64,000 nucleotides of DNA, taken from NCBI RefSeq assembly GCF_000383955.1, contig NZ_KB913013.1:3677694-3741693 (forward strand), given 5' to 3'. Within the stretch, counting starts at the first letter, position 1. Every line of letters starts with the position of its first letter. This document shows positions 44,921-53,487 of the stretch, piece after piece. The notes beneath the pieces were generated by a model. The model saw only the letters and a list, made by a program, of their open reading frames with translations, did not search any database and was not told the DNA's origin. The DNA is from Rudanella lutea DSM 19387. Its GTDB lineage: Bacteria > Bacteroidota > Bacteroidia > Cytophagales > Spirosomataceae. A program made the translations under genes and the position numbers.

Positions 44921-47900
44921 ATGGGGAAGAACGTGCGAATTGGATTATCTGTAGTTTGTCTGCTACTTGTTGGTTTACTGAGCGCTGCGGCTTTGACAAC
45001 GCCAGCCAAACGACTCGTATCAACCCTACGGCGTTCGGCGGTCGTTAAGAAACCCGTTGTCTCTAAACCTAAGGGCAAGGATCATACGTTTCCGGCGACT
45101 CGGCCGGTCGAAGTGCTGGCTCCTGTAGACAGCAGTGCCGAAAAATGGATCGACAGCGTGTTTACAACCATGACGCCTGAGCAAAAAGTAGGGCAGTTTT
45201 TCATGGTGGCCACGTTCTCAAACCGGCACGCCAATCATTATCAGTACATTGAACACCTGATTCAGAACTACCACATCGGTGGACTGATCTTCTTTCAGGG
45301 CGGCCCGCACCGGCAGGCTCTACTGACCAATCGGTATCAGTCTCTCTCCAAAATCCCGATGCTCGTTGGGATCGACGGTGAATGGGGGCTGGGTATGCGG
45401 CTCGACAGTGCCATGGATTTTCCCAAGCAGATGGCTTTGGGCGCTCTGCGCGATGATCGGCTGGTGTACCGGATGGGCGATGAAATTGGCCGCCAATGCC
45501 GCCGATTGGGTATTCATATCAACTTTGCCCCCGTTTCCGACGTCAACAGCAACCCGGCAAATCCCGTTATTGGCAATCGTTCGTTCGGCGAATCGAAAGA
45601 GAACGTAGCCCGTAAGGCATCGGCCTATATGAGGGGTCTCCAAAGCAACCGAATTATTGCCACGGCTAAGCATTTTCCCGGTCATGGCGACACAAATCTC
45701 GATTCGCACCACACTCTGCCGGTTATCAGCCGTTCGGCCGAGCAGTTACACAACATAGATCTGTACCCGTTCCGTCGGCTTATTGCTGATAGTTTGATGG
45801 GCGTCGTGACGGGGCATTTGCATGTTCCGGTTGTCGACAATCGCCCGGCTATCGCGGCCACGTTGTCGGATAAGGTAGTGACCGAACTACTCAAAAAAGA
45901 ACTGGGTTTTCGGGGGCTGGTTTTCACCGACGCCATGAACATGGGCGGTATCAGCCGGGCCGGTCGTCCGGTTGATGTGAATCTGAAAGCCTTGATTGCG
46001 GGCAACGACATCCTGCTTTACCCCGAAAATATCAAGGAAGCAACGGCGGCTATTCTGAATGCGGTTCAAACCGGGCAGATTTCGCAGGAGTTGATCGATG
46101 AAAAAGTGCGTAAGATTCTGCGGGCCAAGTATTGGGCTGGTTTGAATAATTACAAGCCCATTTCGATGGTCAATCTGGAGCAGGACCTCAACTCGCCCGA
46201 GGCTCAGGCTCTGAAACAGGAGCTTTGCAACGCAACGGTGACGGTGGTTGAAAACAATAACGATCTGTTGCCGATTGCCCGCCTTGATACAGCCCGCATT
46301 GCTTCGATTGCGATTGGTGCCGAATGGAACAACACCTTCCAGAAAACGCTGGCTCAGTACGCGCCAATCAAGAAAATTACGTATCCCGACAAAGTAGCGA
46401 CCGACGCGGAGGTTAACGAGATTCTGGCTTCGGTAGGGGACGCCAATGTGGTGATCATGAGCTTTCACCGCATGAGCGAATCGGCATACCGTAAGTTTGG
46501 GGTAACCAAGGCCTCGCTCGACTTGATTAACCGCCTGAAGCAGTGTGGCACCAAAGTAGTCGTGACGGCGTTTGGATCGGCTTATAGCTTAAATCAGTTC
46601 ACGGCGGCCGACGCCCTGATCTGCGGTTATCAGGATTTTGATGAGATGCAGCGGGCTACGGCTCAGGTAATTTTTGGTGGTCTCGGCGCGGAGGGTGTAA
46701 TGCCCGTATCGACAGGAAACTGGAAGATAGGCTACGGCAAAACGGTTGTTCCGGCTGGCCGGCTGGCGTACGGTACCCCCGAGAGTGTGGGCATGAATGC
46801 CACCAAGCTGAAACAGATTGACCAGCTGATGCAAACAGCACTGGCGGGTAAGGTGGTGCCCGGAAGTCAGATTATTGTGGCCCGCAAAGGCAAGATTGTG
46901 TACGAGAAGTATTTTGGGAAGCTGACGTACGCGGGTACTGAGAAGGTGACCGGCGAAACCCTGTACGATCTGGCCTCGTTGACGAAGGTACTGAGCACGC
47001 TACAGGCAGCCATGCTCCTGCACGACCGGAAGCAGCTGGATATTACCCAAAAGGCATCGGTGTACCTGCCGGAGTTACGAGGTACCAATAAGCAAAATAT
47101 TGTTATTCAGGATCTGCTCTGGCATCAGTCGGGTATGGTGTCGTATTACCCTACGACCTGGGACCGCACCCGCCTGCCGGGTGGGGGACTAAAACCAACT
47201 CTGTACAGTGCTACTCCCGATAGTGCGTACACGTTGCAGGTCGCCCCGAATCTTTGGGCCCGTACGTCGTTGAAAGATTCAGTGTGGAAGTGGGTGGTAC
47301 AGTCGCCTATGTCCAAAAAGATTGACGATGGACGCCCGGCTTATGTGTACAGTGATTTGAATTTCCTGATGTTGCAGAAAATTGTGGAGCGTATTACTAA
47401 ACAGCCCCTCGATCAGTTTGTAGAGCAGGAAATTTACAAACCATTGGGCCTTGTCTCAATCGGATTTACGCCCCTACAGCGGTTTGCCAACCCGCGTTGT
47501 GCACCCACCGAAAATGATACCTATTACCGAAATACCTTGCTGATTGGTACGGTACATGACCAGATGGCCGCCGTACAGGGTGGCGTGTCTGGGCATGCGG
47601 GGCTGTTTGGCAACGCTCGTGATGTGGCTGCCTTGTTGCAGATGAATTTGCAGCGGGGCGAGTACGGAGGCTATCGGGTACTGCAACCCAATACGGTGCC
47701 TTACTTCTCGCAAACAGTAAGCCCCCGTAGCCATCGGTCGCTTGGCTGGGATCGTCCCAATCCCGAAACCAGCAGTGTGTATGTAGCCGAGCAGGCTTCT
47801 GAGCGCTCGTTTGGGCACACGGGATTCACCGGTAACGTGGTGTGGGTTGATCCAAATGAGGAGCTGGTTTTTGTGTTTCTATCAAACCGAATTCACCCCA

Positions 47901-47977
47901 CGGCGGCTAATACGTCCATCAATACGACCAAATTGCGTCGGAAAATCCACGAAGTGATTTATAGCGCGATCGAGTAA
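44921..47977 (+). CDS. GH3 beta-N-acetylhexosaminidase fused to a serine hydrolase (beta-lactamase family)
   Basis: 1018 residues. An N-terminal export helix (about 6-25) is followed by the GH3 barrel (about 75-410), with the NagZ-type motif KHFPGHGDT (250-258) and the nucleophile Asp337 in FTDAMNMGG. The middle (about 430-600) is the second GH3 domain. The C-terminal serine hydrolase has SLTK (686-689) as the SxxK motif, YSD at about 810 and HTGFTGN near the end. The fusion is known in Bacteroidota and probably acts on muropeptides. Which reactions the two domains carry out is inferred. A terminator-like hairpin follows. Confidence 0.9.
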   Translation: MGKNVRIGLSVVCLLLVGLLSAAALTTPAKRLVSTLRRSAVVKKPVVSKPKGKDHTFPATRPVEVLAPVDSSAEKWIDSVFTTMTPEQKVGQFFMVATFSNRHANHYQYIEHLIQNYHIGGLIFFQGGPHRQALLTNRYQSLSKIPMLVGIDGEWGLGMRLDSAMDFPKQMALGALRDDRLVYRMGDEIGRQCRRLGIHINFAPVSDVNSNPANPVIGNRSFGESKENVARKASAYMRGLQSNRIIATAKHFPGHGDTNLDSHHTLPVISRSAEQLHNIDLYPFRRLIADSLMGVVTGHLHVPVVDNRPAIAATLSDKVVTELLKKELGFRGLVFTDAMNMGGISRAGRPVDVNLKALIAGNDILLYPENIKEATAAILNAVQTGQISQELIDEKVRKILRAKYWAGLNNYKPISMVNLEQDLNSPEAQALKQELCNATVTVVENNNDLLPIARLDTARIASIAIGAEWNNTFQKTLAQYAPIKKITYPDKVATDAEVNEILASVGDANVVIMSFHRMSESAYRKFGVTKASLDLINRLKQCGTKVVVTAFGSAYSLNQFTAADALICGYQDFDEMQRATAQVIFGGLGAEGVMPVSTGNWKIGYGKTVVPAGRLAYGTPESVGMNATKLKQIDQLMQTALAGKVVPGSQIIVARKGKIVYEKYFGKLTYAGTEKVTGETLYDLASLTKVLSTLQAAMLLHDRKQLDITQKASVYLPELRGTNKQNIVIQDLLWHQSGMVSYYPTTWDRTRLPGGGLKPTLYSATPDSAYTLQVAPNLWARTSLKDSVWKWVVQSPMSKKIDDGRPAYVYSDLNFLMLQKIVERITKQPLDQFVEQEIYKPLGLVSIGFTPLQRFANPRCAPTENDTYYRNTLLIGTVHDQMAAVQGGVSGHAGLFGNARDVAALLQMNLQRGEYGGYRVLQPNTVPYFSQTVSPRSHRSLGWDRPNPETSSVYVAEQASERSFGHTGFTGNVVWVDPNEELVFVFLSNRIHPTAANTSINTTKLRRKIHEVIYSAIE

Positions 47978-48003
47978 ACGCAATATCGAAGGAAGGCCAT
48001 TTT

Positions 48004-48044
48004 AGCCCCGGTAGCAGCTTAGATTGTTATCGGGGCTGATTGTT
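48004..48044 (+). terminator. Terminator-like hairpin after the GH3 fusion gene
   Basis: AGCCCCG and CGGGGCT pair across a loop of 20 bases, with a following TTG/T-rich stretch. Confidence 0.5.
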
Positions 48045-48076
48045 TGGCAGGTTTTCGTAAAAAGAGCCTGAATGAG

Positions 48077-48152
48077 ACCTACGGGATTCGAACGGCAGCG
48101 GCCGACCGTCCACGACCTCTTTCCTCCATGCAAGCACGCTACCAGACTACGA
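48077..48152 (-). pseudogene. Decayed copy of tRNA-Pro
   Basis: On the minus strand the segment GTAGCGTGCTTGCATGG is identical to the neighbouring tRNA-Pro, as are AGAGGTCGTGG and TTCGAATCCC. The acceptor strand and the anticodon stem are broken and about 15 extra bases lie in the T-arm region. It probably arose by tandem duplication. Confidence 0.7.
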
Positions 48153-48158
48153 ATTCAC

Positions 48159-48195
48159 AAAAAAACCGCCTGATCTGAGAGAAAAGGCGGTTTTT
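48159..48195 (-). terminator. Terminator of tRNA-Pro
   Basis: On the minus strand AAAAACCGCC pairs with GGCGGTTTTTT across about 15 bases. It separates the tRNA from its decayed copy. Confidence 0.85.
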
Positions 48196-48201
48196 GACTG
48201 T

Positions 48202-48274
48202 CGGGAAGGCGGGATTCGAACCCACGACCTCTTGCACCCCATGCAAGCACGCTACCGGACTGCGCTACATCCCG
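48202..48274 (-). tRNA. tRNA-Pro, anticodon GGG
   Basis: 73 bases that fold as a cloverleaf. D-arm: GCGC...GCGT. Anticodon stem CTTGC / GCAAG with loop ATGGGGT, giving anticodon GGG. T-arm: GTGGG TTCGAAT CCCGC. Acceptor: CGGGATG / CTTCCCG with one T-T mismatch at positions 6-67. The CCA end is not encoded. Confidence 0.93.
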
Positions 48275-48284
48275 AATTGTTTTG

Positions 48285-48315
48285 CAAAGATAAGAGGATA
48301 AAGATTACGGTACAA
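48285..48315 (-). promoter_or_regulatory. Promoter of tRNA-Pro
   Basis: TTG (plus 48313-48315), a 20-base spacer, then TATCTTTG (plus 48285-48292) on the minus strand, ending ten bases before the tRNA. This is the best match to the Bacteroidota promoter in the window. Confidence 0.8.
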
Positions 48316-48372
48316 TGGGGAAGGACGAAAAAGCGTGATAGTTATCTTTGGCGTACCGTAATCTTTATCCTC
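48294..48372. repeat. Perfect 20-base inverted repeat spanning the tRNA-Pro promoter
   Basis: Arms at 48294-48313 and 48353-48372 are perfect reverse complements (GAGGATAAAGATTACGGTAC) around a 39-base centre. The left arm fills the spacer of the tRNA promoter. A second TATCTTTG on the plus strand lies at 48343-48350. Confidence 0.92.
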
Positions 48373-48383
48373 AGTAGCGTTTG

Positions 48384-50954
48384 TTATTTTTTCTCCGCAA
48401 GCTCAGTGATCGGCCGGCTTGGGTCCAGAGCGCGGTTGATTCGTACCAGCACATCGTCGAGGTGGTAGCGGCTCATTTTATCCGGCTGGCCTGGTAGTGC
48501 CGAACGAATATCGCTCTGTAACTGTACCAGATAGGCCCTCGTTACCGACATGATATCGGACTTCTGCACGTCGGTGTACGGGCCGGGGTTGAACGAGTAT
48601 CCCTGCCCCTGGAAACCGGCTGGCCGTGTAGATGCGGGTGGGTTCGTCAGCATACCGATCAGTTTTTCGACATACACCTTTTGCAGGTTCCGACGATAAG
48701 TATCGATAGGCTTCTTGGTGCTCAGTTCACTCCAGATGCCTGTTTGCACATCATCGTAGAATTCGTCGAGGCTATACGACTCGCTTCGGCTGCTGTTTTC
48801 GATCAGACGGCTCAGGCGACCCACATCAAACAGGCTGTTGAGCGTGTTTTCCTGTAACGTTCGGATGTAATCGACACCCTGGTCGGGCCGAACGAGCGGC
48901 ATAATTTTCGCGTCGAGCAGCCAGGTAGGCGTTTCAAACAGTTGCTTGTTCAGGAAGGCCACCGCGTCTTTCTGCAGGTTTTTCGGGGTCGGTTCGTACA
49001 CCATACCCTGCTGATCGTAGGTCTTTGGCGTTTCGTAGATGCCGCCAACATACTTGGTTACGTGCCCCATGTACCGCCGGAACTGCCCGGCAATTTCGCC
49101 ATACATCTCCTGGAGCTTGTCGAAATCTTCGGCCTCTTCGCGGGTCCACTGCGGCAGGTTAGGCATAATCCGCTTCAGGTTGCGGATACCGTAATCGCTG
49201 GCCAGCATGGCATTGTCGCCGAGGTCTTCGCTTTGCGAGCGGGGGTCCATCGGGTTAGTCTCGGTGCCAAACCAGTATTTTGGGTCCGACTCGTGCTGCT
49301 TTACCCACTGGTTCAGCACTAGTTTGTCTTCTTCCGCCGATTTAGTATCGTAAATAGGCTTATAACCCCACTCGATAGCCCAAATGTCGTACAGGCCAAT
49401 TCGCGGAAAAAGATCCGTGACGCCATCTTCGGGCTGGGCTACATAGTTGAACCGGGCATAGTCCATAATGGAAGGCGTGTGTCCAAACTGTTTGATGTAG
49501 TTTTTGTCGCGCAGCTTCTCAACCGGCGTCGCGTGGCTCGATCCGAAGTTGTGCCGCAGTCCCAGCGTATGCCCTACCTCATGTGACGATACGAACCGGA
49601 CTAATTGACCCATCAGCTCATCGTCGAACTTAGGCTTACGGGCACGGGCATCGACAGCCGCGCCCTGAACCATATACCATTTGCGGAGCAGGTTCATCAC
49701 GTTATGATACCAGCCGATGTGGCTTTCGATGATTTCGCCCGTCCGGGGATCATGCACGTTGGGGCCGTAAGCATTCTCGATATCCGAAGCAAAGTACCGG
49801 ATTACCGAATAGCGGGCGTCTTCAAGGCTCATCGTTGAGTCTTTTTCATTCCAGTCTTTGGCCATAATCGCGTTTTTCCAGCCTGCTTTCTCGAACGCTA
49901 CCTGCCAGTCGTCGACCCCCTGTTTCAGATACTTCCGCCATTTGATGGGCGTAGCAGGGTCGATGTAGTACACAATCGGTTTTTTGGGCTCGATCAGCTG
50001 CCCCCGTTTCTGCCGGTCGGCATCGGCGGCCGACTTGGGCTCCAGTCGCCAGCGCACTGCAAACGTCTCTTTCTCGGTGCGCTGCGAGCCGTCGTCGTAA
50101 ACGGTGTATCCGTTGGCAAAAAAGCCCACGCGACTGTCGAAGAAGCGCTTCCGCATCCGGTTTTGGGGTAGCAGAATCATTGAGGTGTTAATCTCCATTG
50201 TTACGGCTCCGGCGGCCGATGCCGCCGGTAGCTGGGTGGAGGTCACGGGTCCTGGTGTAGCAGGGGCTGGGCTTACGTTGTACGTTTTTACGGTCCGGAC
50301 CTCCGTATTGATCGGATAGGAGCGGATGCGCTGAATAAACGAACGGTCGGTGGCGGGGGTGGTAAGCCGATAGCGCGTTTTGGTGGCCGGGTCCAGCGAA
50401 ACCACCTGATTGTCGGACTTAAAGAAATCCGTTACTTCAATCACCACCGACGTGTCTTTGCGAATCGCCCGGATGTCGAACGAGGCTGTGATTGGCTCCA
50501 TGTTGGAGTTGCGAACGGCCTGATAAATCGGCTGGAGGGTATCGGCTCCGACGTTGAGGTAGCTGACTACCCGCAGAAACAACTTCTTTTCGGGGCCGCG
50601 CTCCCACCGGAGTACCTGCCGGTTGGCAATTTCGCCACCATAACCTGCACCCGTCGGGGCCTTCGAAATCCGTGTGATGGCCATGAACTCCCGGCCAATG
50701 AGCGAGTCGGGAATCTCGAAGAAAAACTTGTCTTCGACCCGATGGCTGGTAAATAACCCCCGGCTGGTTTGGGCCGCGGCCGTGATGACCTCTTTGTACG
50801 GTTTAGGGCCGCTGGCCTCTTTTTTGCCGGCACCCGCTGCCGAAGTAGACGCCGTTGTGGTGGTGGTCGGCGAGGTGGGTTGCTGGGCCTGAGCAGACAC
50901 CGAAACCAGCAAGGCACCCATCAGGATGCCCAAGTAAGCTAAACGTTTGTTCAT
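48384..50954 (-). CDS. Secreted zinc metalloprotease with DUF5117/DUF5118-type domains
   Basis: 856 residues with a signal peptide (cut near AQAQQ, residue 24). A beta-rich N-terminal region with KFFFEIPDSLIGREFMAITR is followed by the zinc motif HEVGHTLGLRHNF near residue 460, which fits HExxHxxGxxH of metzincins. A C-terminal helical region ends the protein. Members are exported, broad proteases. It lies at the 3' end of a run of secreted peptidase genes on the minus strand, 106 bases after the M1 gene. Confidence 0.87.
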   Translation of the reverse strand: MNKRLAYLGILMGALLVSVSAQAQQPTSPTTTTTASTSAAGAGKKEASGPKPYKEVITAAAQTSRGLFTSHRVEDKFFFEIPDSLIGREFMAITRISKAPTGAGYGGEIANRQVLRWERGPEKKLFLRVVSYLNVGADTLQPIYQAVRNSNMEPITASFDIRAIRKDTSVVIEVTDFFKSDNQVVSLDPATKTRYRLTTPATDRSFIQRIRSYPINTEVRTVKTYNVSPAPATPGPVTSTQLPAASAAGAVTMEINTSMILLPQNRMRKRFFDSRVGFFANGYTVYDDGSQRTEKETFAVRWRLEPKSAADADRQKRGQLIEPKKPIVYYIDPATPIKWRKYLKQGVDDWQVAFEKAGWKNAIMAKDWNEKDSTMSLEDARYSVIRYFASDIENAYGPNVHDPRTGEIIESHIGWYHNVMNLLRKWYMVQGAAVDARARKPKFDDELMGQLVRFVSSHEVGHTLGLRHNFGSSHATPVEKLRDKNYIKQFGHTPSIMDYARFNYVAQPEDGVTDLFPRIGLYDIWAIEWGYKPIYDTKSAEEDKLVLNQWVKQHESDPKYWFGTETNPMDPRSQSEDLGDNAMLASDYGIRNLKRIMPNLPQWTREEAEDFDKLQEMYGEIAGQFRRYMGHVTKYVGGIYETPKTYDQQGMVYEPTPKNLQKDAVAFLNKQLFETPTWLLDAKIMPLVRPDQGVDYIRTLQENTLNSLFDVGRLSRLIENSSRSESYSLDEFYDDVQTGIWSELSTKKPIDTYRRNLQKVYVEKLIGMLTNPPASTRPAGFQGQGYSFNPGPYTDVQKSDIMSVTRAYLVQLQSDIRSALPGQPDKMSRYHLDDVLVRINRALDPSRPITELAEKK

Positions 50955-51060
50955 GAATGTAGGGATGAATGGTATCAGGAACTATAAAGAGCGAACGCCT
51001 GAGCGTATCGGAAGGAAGTACCGTCCGTGCTCAGGCGTCAGCAGTCATTAGCTGTGCATA

Positions 51061-53460
51061 TTAGTTGCGCCCGGTACCCTGCCTTGCGGGAGCTGCGCCC
51101 TGACCCGCCTGTTGCCGCTGTTGCTGCATCGGGTTAGGCTGCGGGGTAAAGCCACCCTGGCGCTGCCGGAATAACTGGAACCGGGTAGGCGTTGATACCC
51201 GTGGGAACGAGTTATTTTCGGCGTCGATATCCGCAATCTCCTGGAATGGGTCGAGCGTCCACTGCGTCACCTTTTTGTTGGTGGCAATCACTTTCTTGAT
51301 CTGCACATCGTTGAAGCGCCAGATTTCGGCCGGGAAGCGGGCCACCGAGTCGGTGCCGTCCTCGAACTGCATCCGGATAATCACCGGCATTGGCAATCCT
51401 CCTTTGTTTTTGAGCGAAAGCGTGTAGTAGTTCATCGTGCTGCTATTCTCAACCGTTTTGCGCTCTTCGGGGGTAAGACTTGCCAGATAATCCTGGTAGC
51501 GTTTCTTGTCCTGCTCCGTTACAGCGTATGGGTCATAGCTATTGTAGAAATCCTTCATGGTGCTGTCCTGCGCCACGACGGTGTTTCCTTTATCGGCCGC
51601 ATCGCGTTGCTTGCTAATGGTGTTGTTGCGCCGTTGCGCGGCTTCGCGGGCGAGTGCCTTATTGACTTCGGGGTTCTGATTGTCGGCCTGGAACCAATCA
51701 ACTTCAACCAAATCCTGATCCACGGGCTGTACGCCATAGAACCAGCCTTTCCAGAACCAGTCGAGGTCAACGCCCGAAGCATCTTCCATCGTCCGGAAGA
51801 AATCGGCCGGGGTTGGCGACTTGAACTTCCAGCGGTTTGCATACTCTTTGAAAGCATAGTCGAACAACTCGCGGCCCATTACCGTTTCGCGCAGGATGTT
51901 GAGCGCCGTGGCGGGTTTGGCGTATGCATTAGGACCGAGCAAAATCACGTTCTCGCCCGACGTCATAATGGGCACCAGCATGTTCTTGTCCATCTTCATG
52001 TAATCGACAATGTCGCGTGGTTCGCCCCGGCGGCTTGGCCAGTTGTAGTCCCATTCTTTCTCGGCCAGATACTGGCAGAATGTATTCAGCCCTTCGTCCA
52101 TCCAGGTCCACTGCCGCTCATCGGAGTTCACGATCATCGGGAAGAAGTTGTGCCCAACTTCGTGGATGATTACGCCAATCATGCCGTATTTCGTCTGCTC
52201 TGAGTATGTGCCATCCGCTTCTGGCCGACCACCATTGAACGAAATCATGGGGTATTCCATACCGCCACCCGCTACTGAGTGTACCGAAATAGCCACAGGG
52301 TAAGGGTACTCAAACGTGCGCTTGCCGTACGACCGCAGGGTGTGCTCAACCGCGCGTGTCGAGTATTTTTCCCAAAGAGGATTGCCTTCTTTTGGGTAGT
52401 ACGACATACTCCAGATCTTACGACCGTTCCCGTACACATCGGTCTGCATGGCGTCCCAGATGTATTTGCGCGATGAGGCAAAGGCAAAGTCGCGAACGTT
52501 GTCGGCTTTGTAGATCCAGGTCTTCGTTGCCGTTGCCTTATTTTTCTCAGCGGCTTCGGCCTCGGCCTGGGTCACAATCACCACAGGGGTCTTGGCATTT
52601 TTGGCTTGGTTCAGCCGCTGCATCTGCGTTGGCGTAAGTACCTGATTGTAGTTTTGGCATTCGCCCGAGGCAGCCACAACATGGTCGGCCGGCACGGTAA
52701 TGGCTACCTTGTAATTGCCGAAGATCAACGTAAACTCCGACCCGCCCAGAAACTGCTTATTCTGCCAGCCGTTTATGTCGTCGTACTTACACAGGCGCGG
52801 AAACCAGTGCGCGATGTTGTAGTTGTAGTTGCCATCTTTCGGGAAAAACTCGTAGCCTGAGCGACCGTAGTATTCCGTCACGTAGTAATTCCAATCTACG
52901 CCAAACTGCACCGACTTGCCGGGCGCCAAAGGCGTCGGCAGCTCAATCCGCATCATGGTTTGGTTGATGGTGTATTTCAGGGGCTTGCGCGCTTTATCGT
53001 ACACCGCCGTGATATTATAGCCATACTTATCAGAAGGCTGATTCTGGCTACGCTCACGCACAGAGTTGAGGTTGCTCAACTGGCTGATGCTCATACCCTG
53101 CTCGCTGATACCGCCCGTACGGGTCAGGCTGGCCGTAGAGCCCTTGGCAAACAGGTTCTGATCGAGTTGAAGCCAAATGTACGTCAGCACGTCCGGCGAG
53201 TTGTTATAATACGTTACCATCTCCGAGCCGGTAATTTTCTGGTTGGCATCGTCGAGGGTGACCTTAATATCGTAATCAGCGCGGTTCTCGAAGTAATCCT
53301 TACCCGGTGCCCCCGACGACGTCCGGAACGTGTTGGGCGTAGGTAGGGCGGGTCCCAGCTGTTCAAAGCGATCGTTGGCGCTGAAGCTCGATGGGGCCTG
53401 CTGGGCCAGCAGCGAACCCGACCAAAGCATCAGACAGATACTCAAAAGCTTTTTCTTCAT
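51061..53460 (-). CDS. Secreted M1 family metallopeptidase, tandem copy A
   Basis: 799 residues with a signal peptide (SGSLLAQ, cut near residue 20). M1 features: GGMEYP (399-404) as the exopeptidase loop, HEVGH (433-437) zinc ligands and the second glutamate in MDEG (about 456). The C-terminus ends in a low-complexity Gln/Pro/Arg tail. It would remove N-terminal amino acids from peptides in the periplasm or outside the cell. It lies 27 bases after a close paralogue, with blocks of near-identical DNA, so the pair is a tandem duplication. Confidence 0.92.
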   Translation of the reverse strand: MKKKLLSICLMLWSGSLLAQQAPSSFSANDRFEQLGPALPTPNTFRTSSGAPGKDYFENRADYDIKVTLDDANQKITGSEMVTYYNNSPDVLTYIWLQLDQNLFAKGSTASLTRTGGISEQGMSISQLSNLNSVRERSQNQPSDKYGYNITAVYDKARKPLKYTINQTMMRIELPTPLAPGKSVQFGVDWNYYVTEYYGRSGYEFFPKDGNYNYNIAHWFPRLCKYDDINGWQNKQFLGGSEFTLIFGNYKVAITVPADHVVAASGECQNYNQVLTPTQMQRLNQAKNAKTPVVIVTQAEAEAAEKNKATATKTWIYKADNVRDFAFASSRKYIWDAMQTDVYGNGRKIWSMSYYPKEGNPLWEKYSTRAVEHTLRSYGKRTFEYPYPVAISVHSVAGGGMEYPMISFNGGRPEADGTYSEQTKYGMIGVIIHEVGHNFFPMIVNSDERQWTWMDEGLNTFCQYLAEKEWDYNWPSRRGEPRDIVDYMKMDKNMLVPIMTSGENVILLGPNAYAKPATALNILRETVMGRELFDYAFKEYANRWKFKSPTPADFFRTMEDASGVDLDWFWKGWFYGVQPVDQDLVEVDWFQADNQNPEVNKALAREAAQRRNNTISKQRDAADKGNTVVAQDSTMKDFYNSYDPYAVTEQDKKRYQDYLASLTPEERKTVENSSTMNYYTLSLKNKGGLPMPVIIRMQFEDGTDSVARFPAEIWRFNDVQIKKVIATNKKVTQWTLDPFQEIADIDAENNSFPRVSTPTRFQLFRQRQGGFTPQPNPMQQQRQQAGQGAAPARQGTGRN

Positions 53461-53487
53461 GGTTTGTTGGTTAGTTAAATTCAGGTG

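Noticed and set aside
44859-44954. 31-codon frame overlapping the GH3 start
   Set aside because: Too short, with no family and no promoter; a leader peptide cannot be excluded but nothing supports it.
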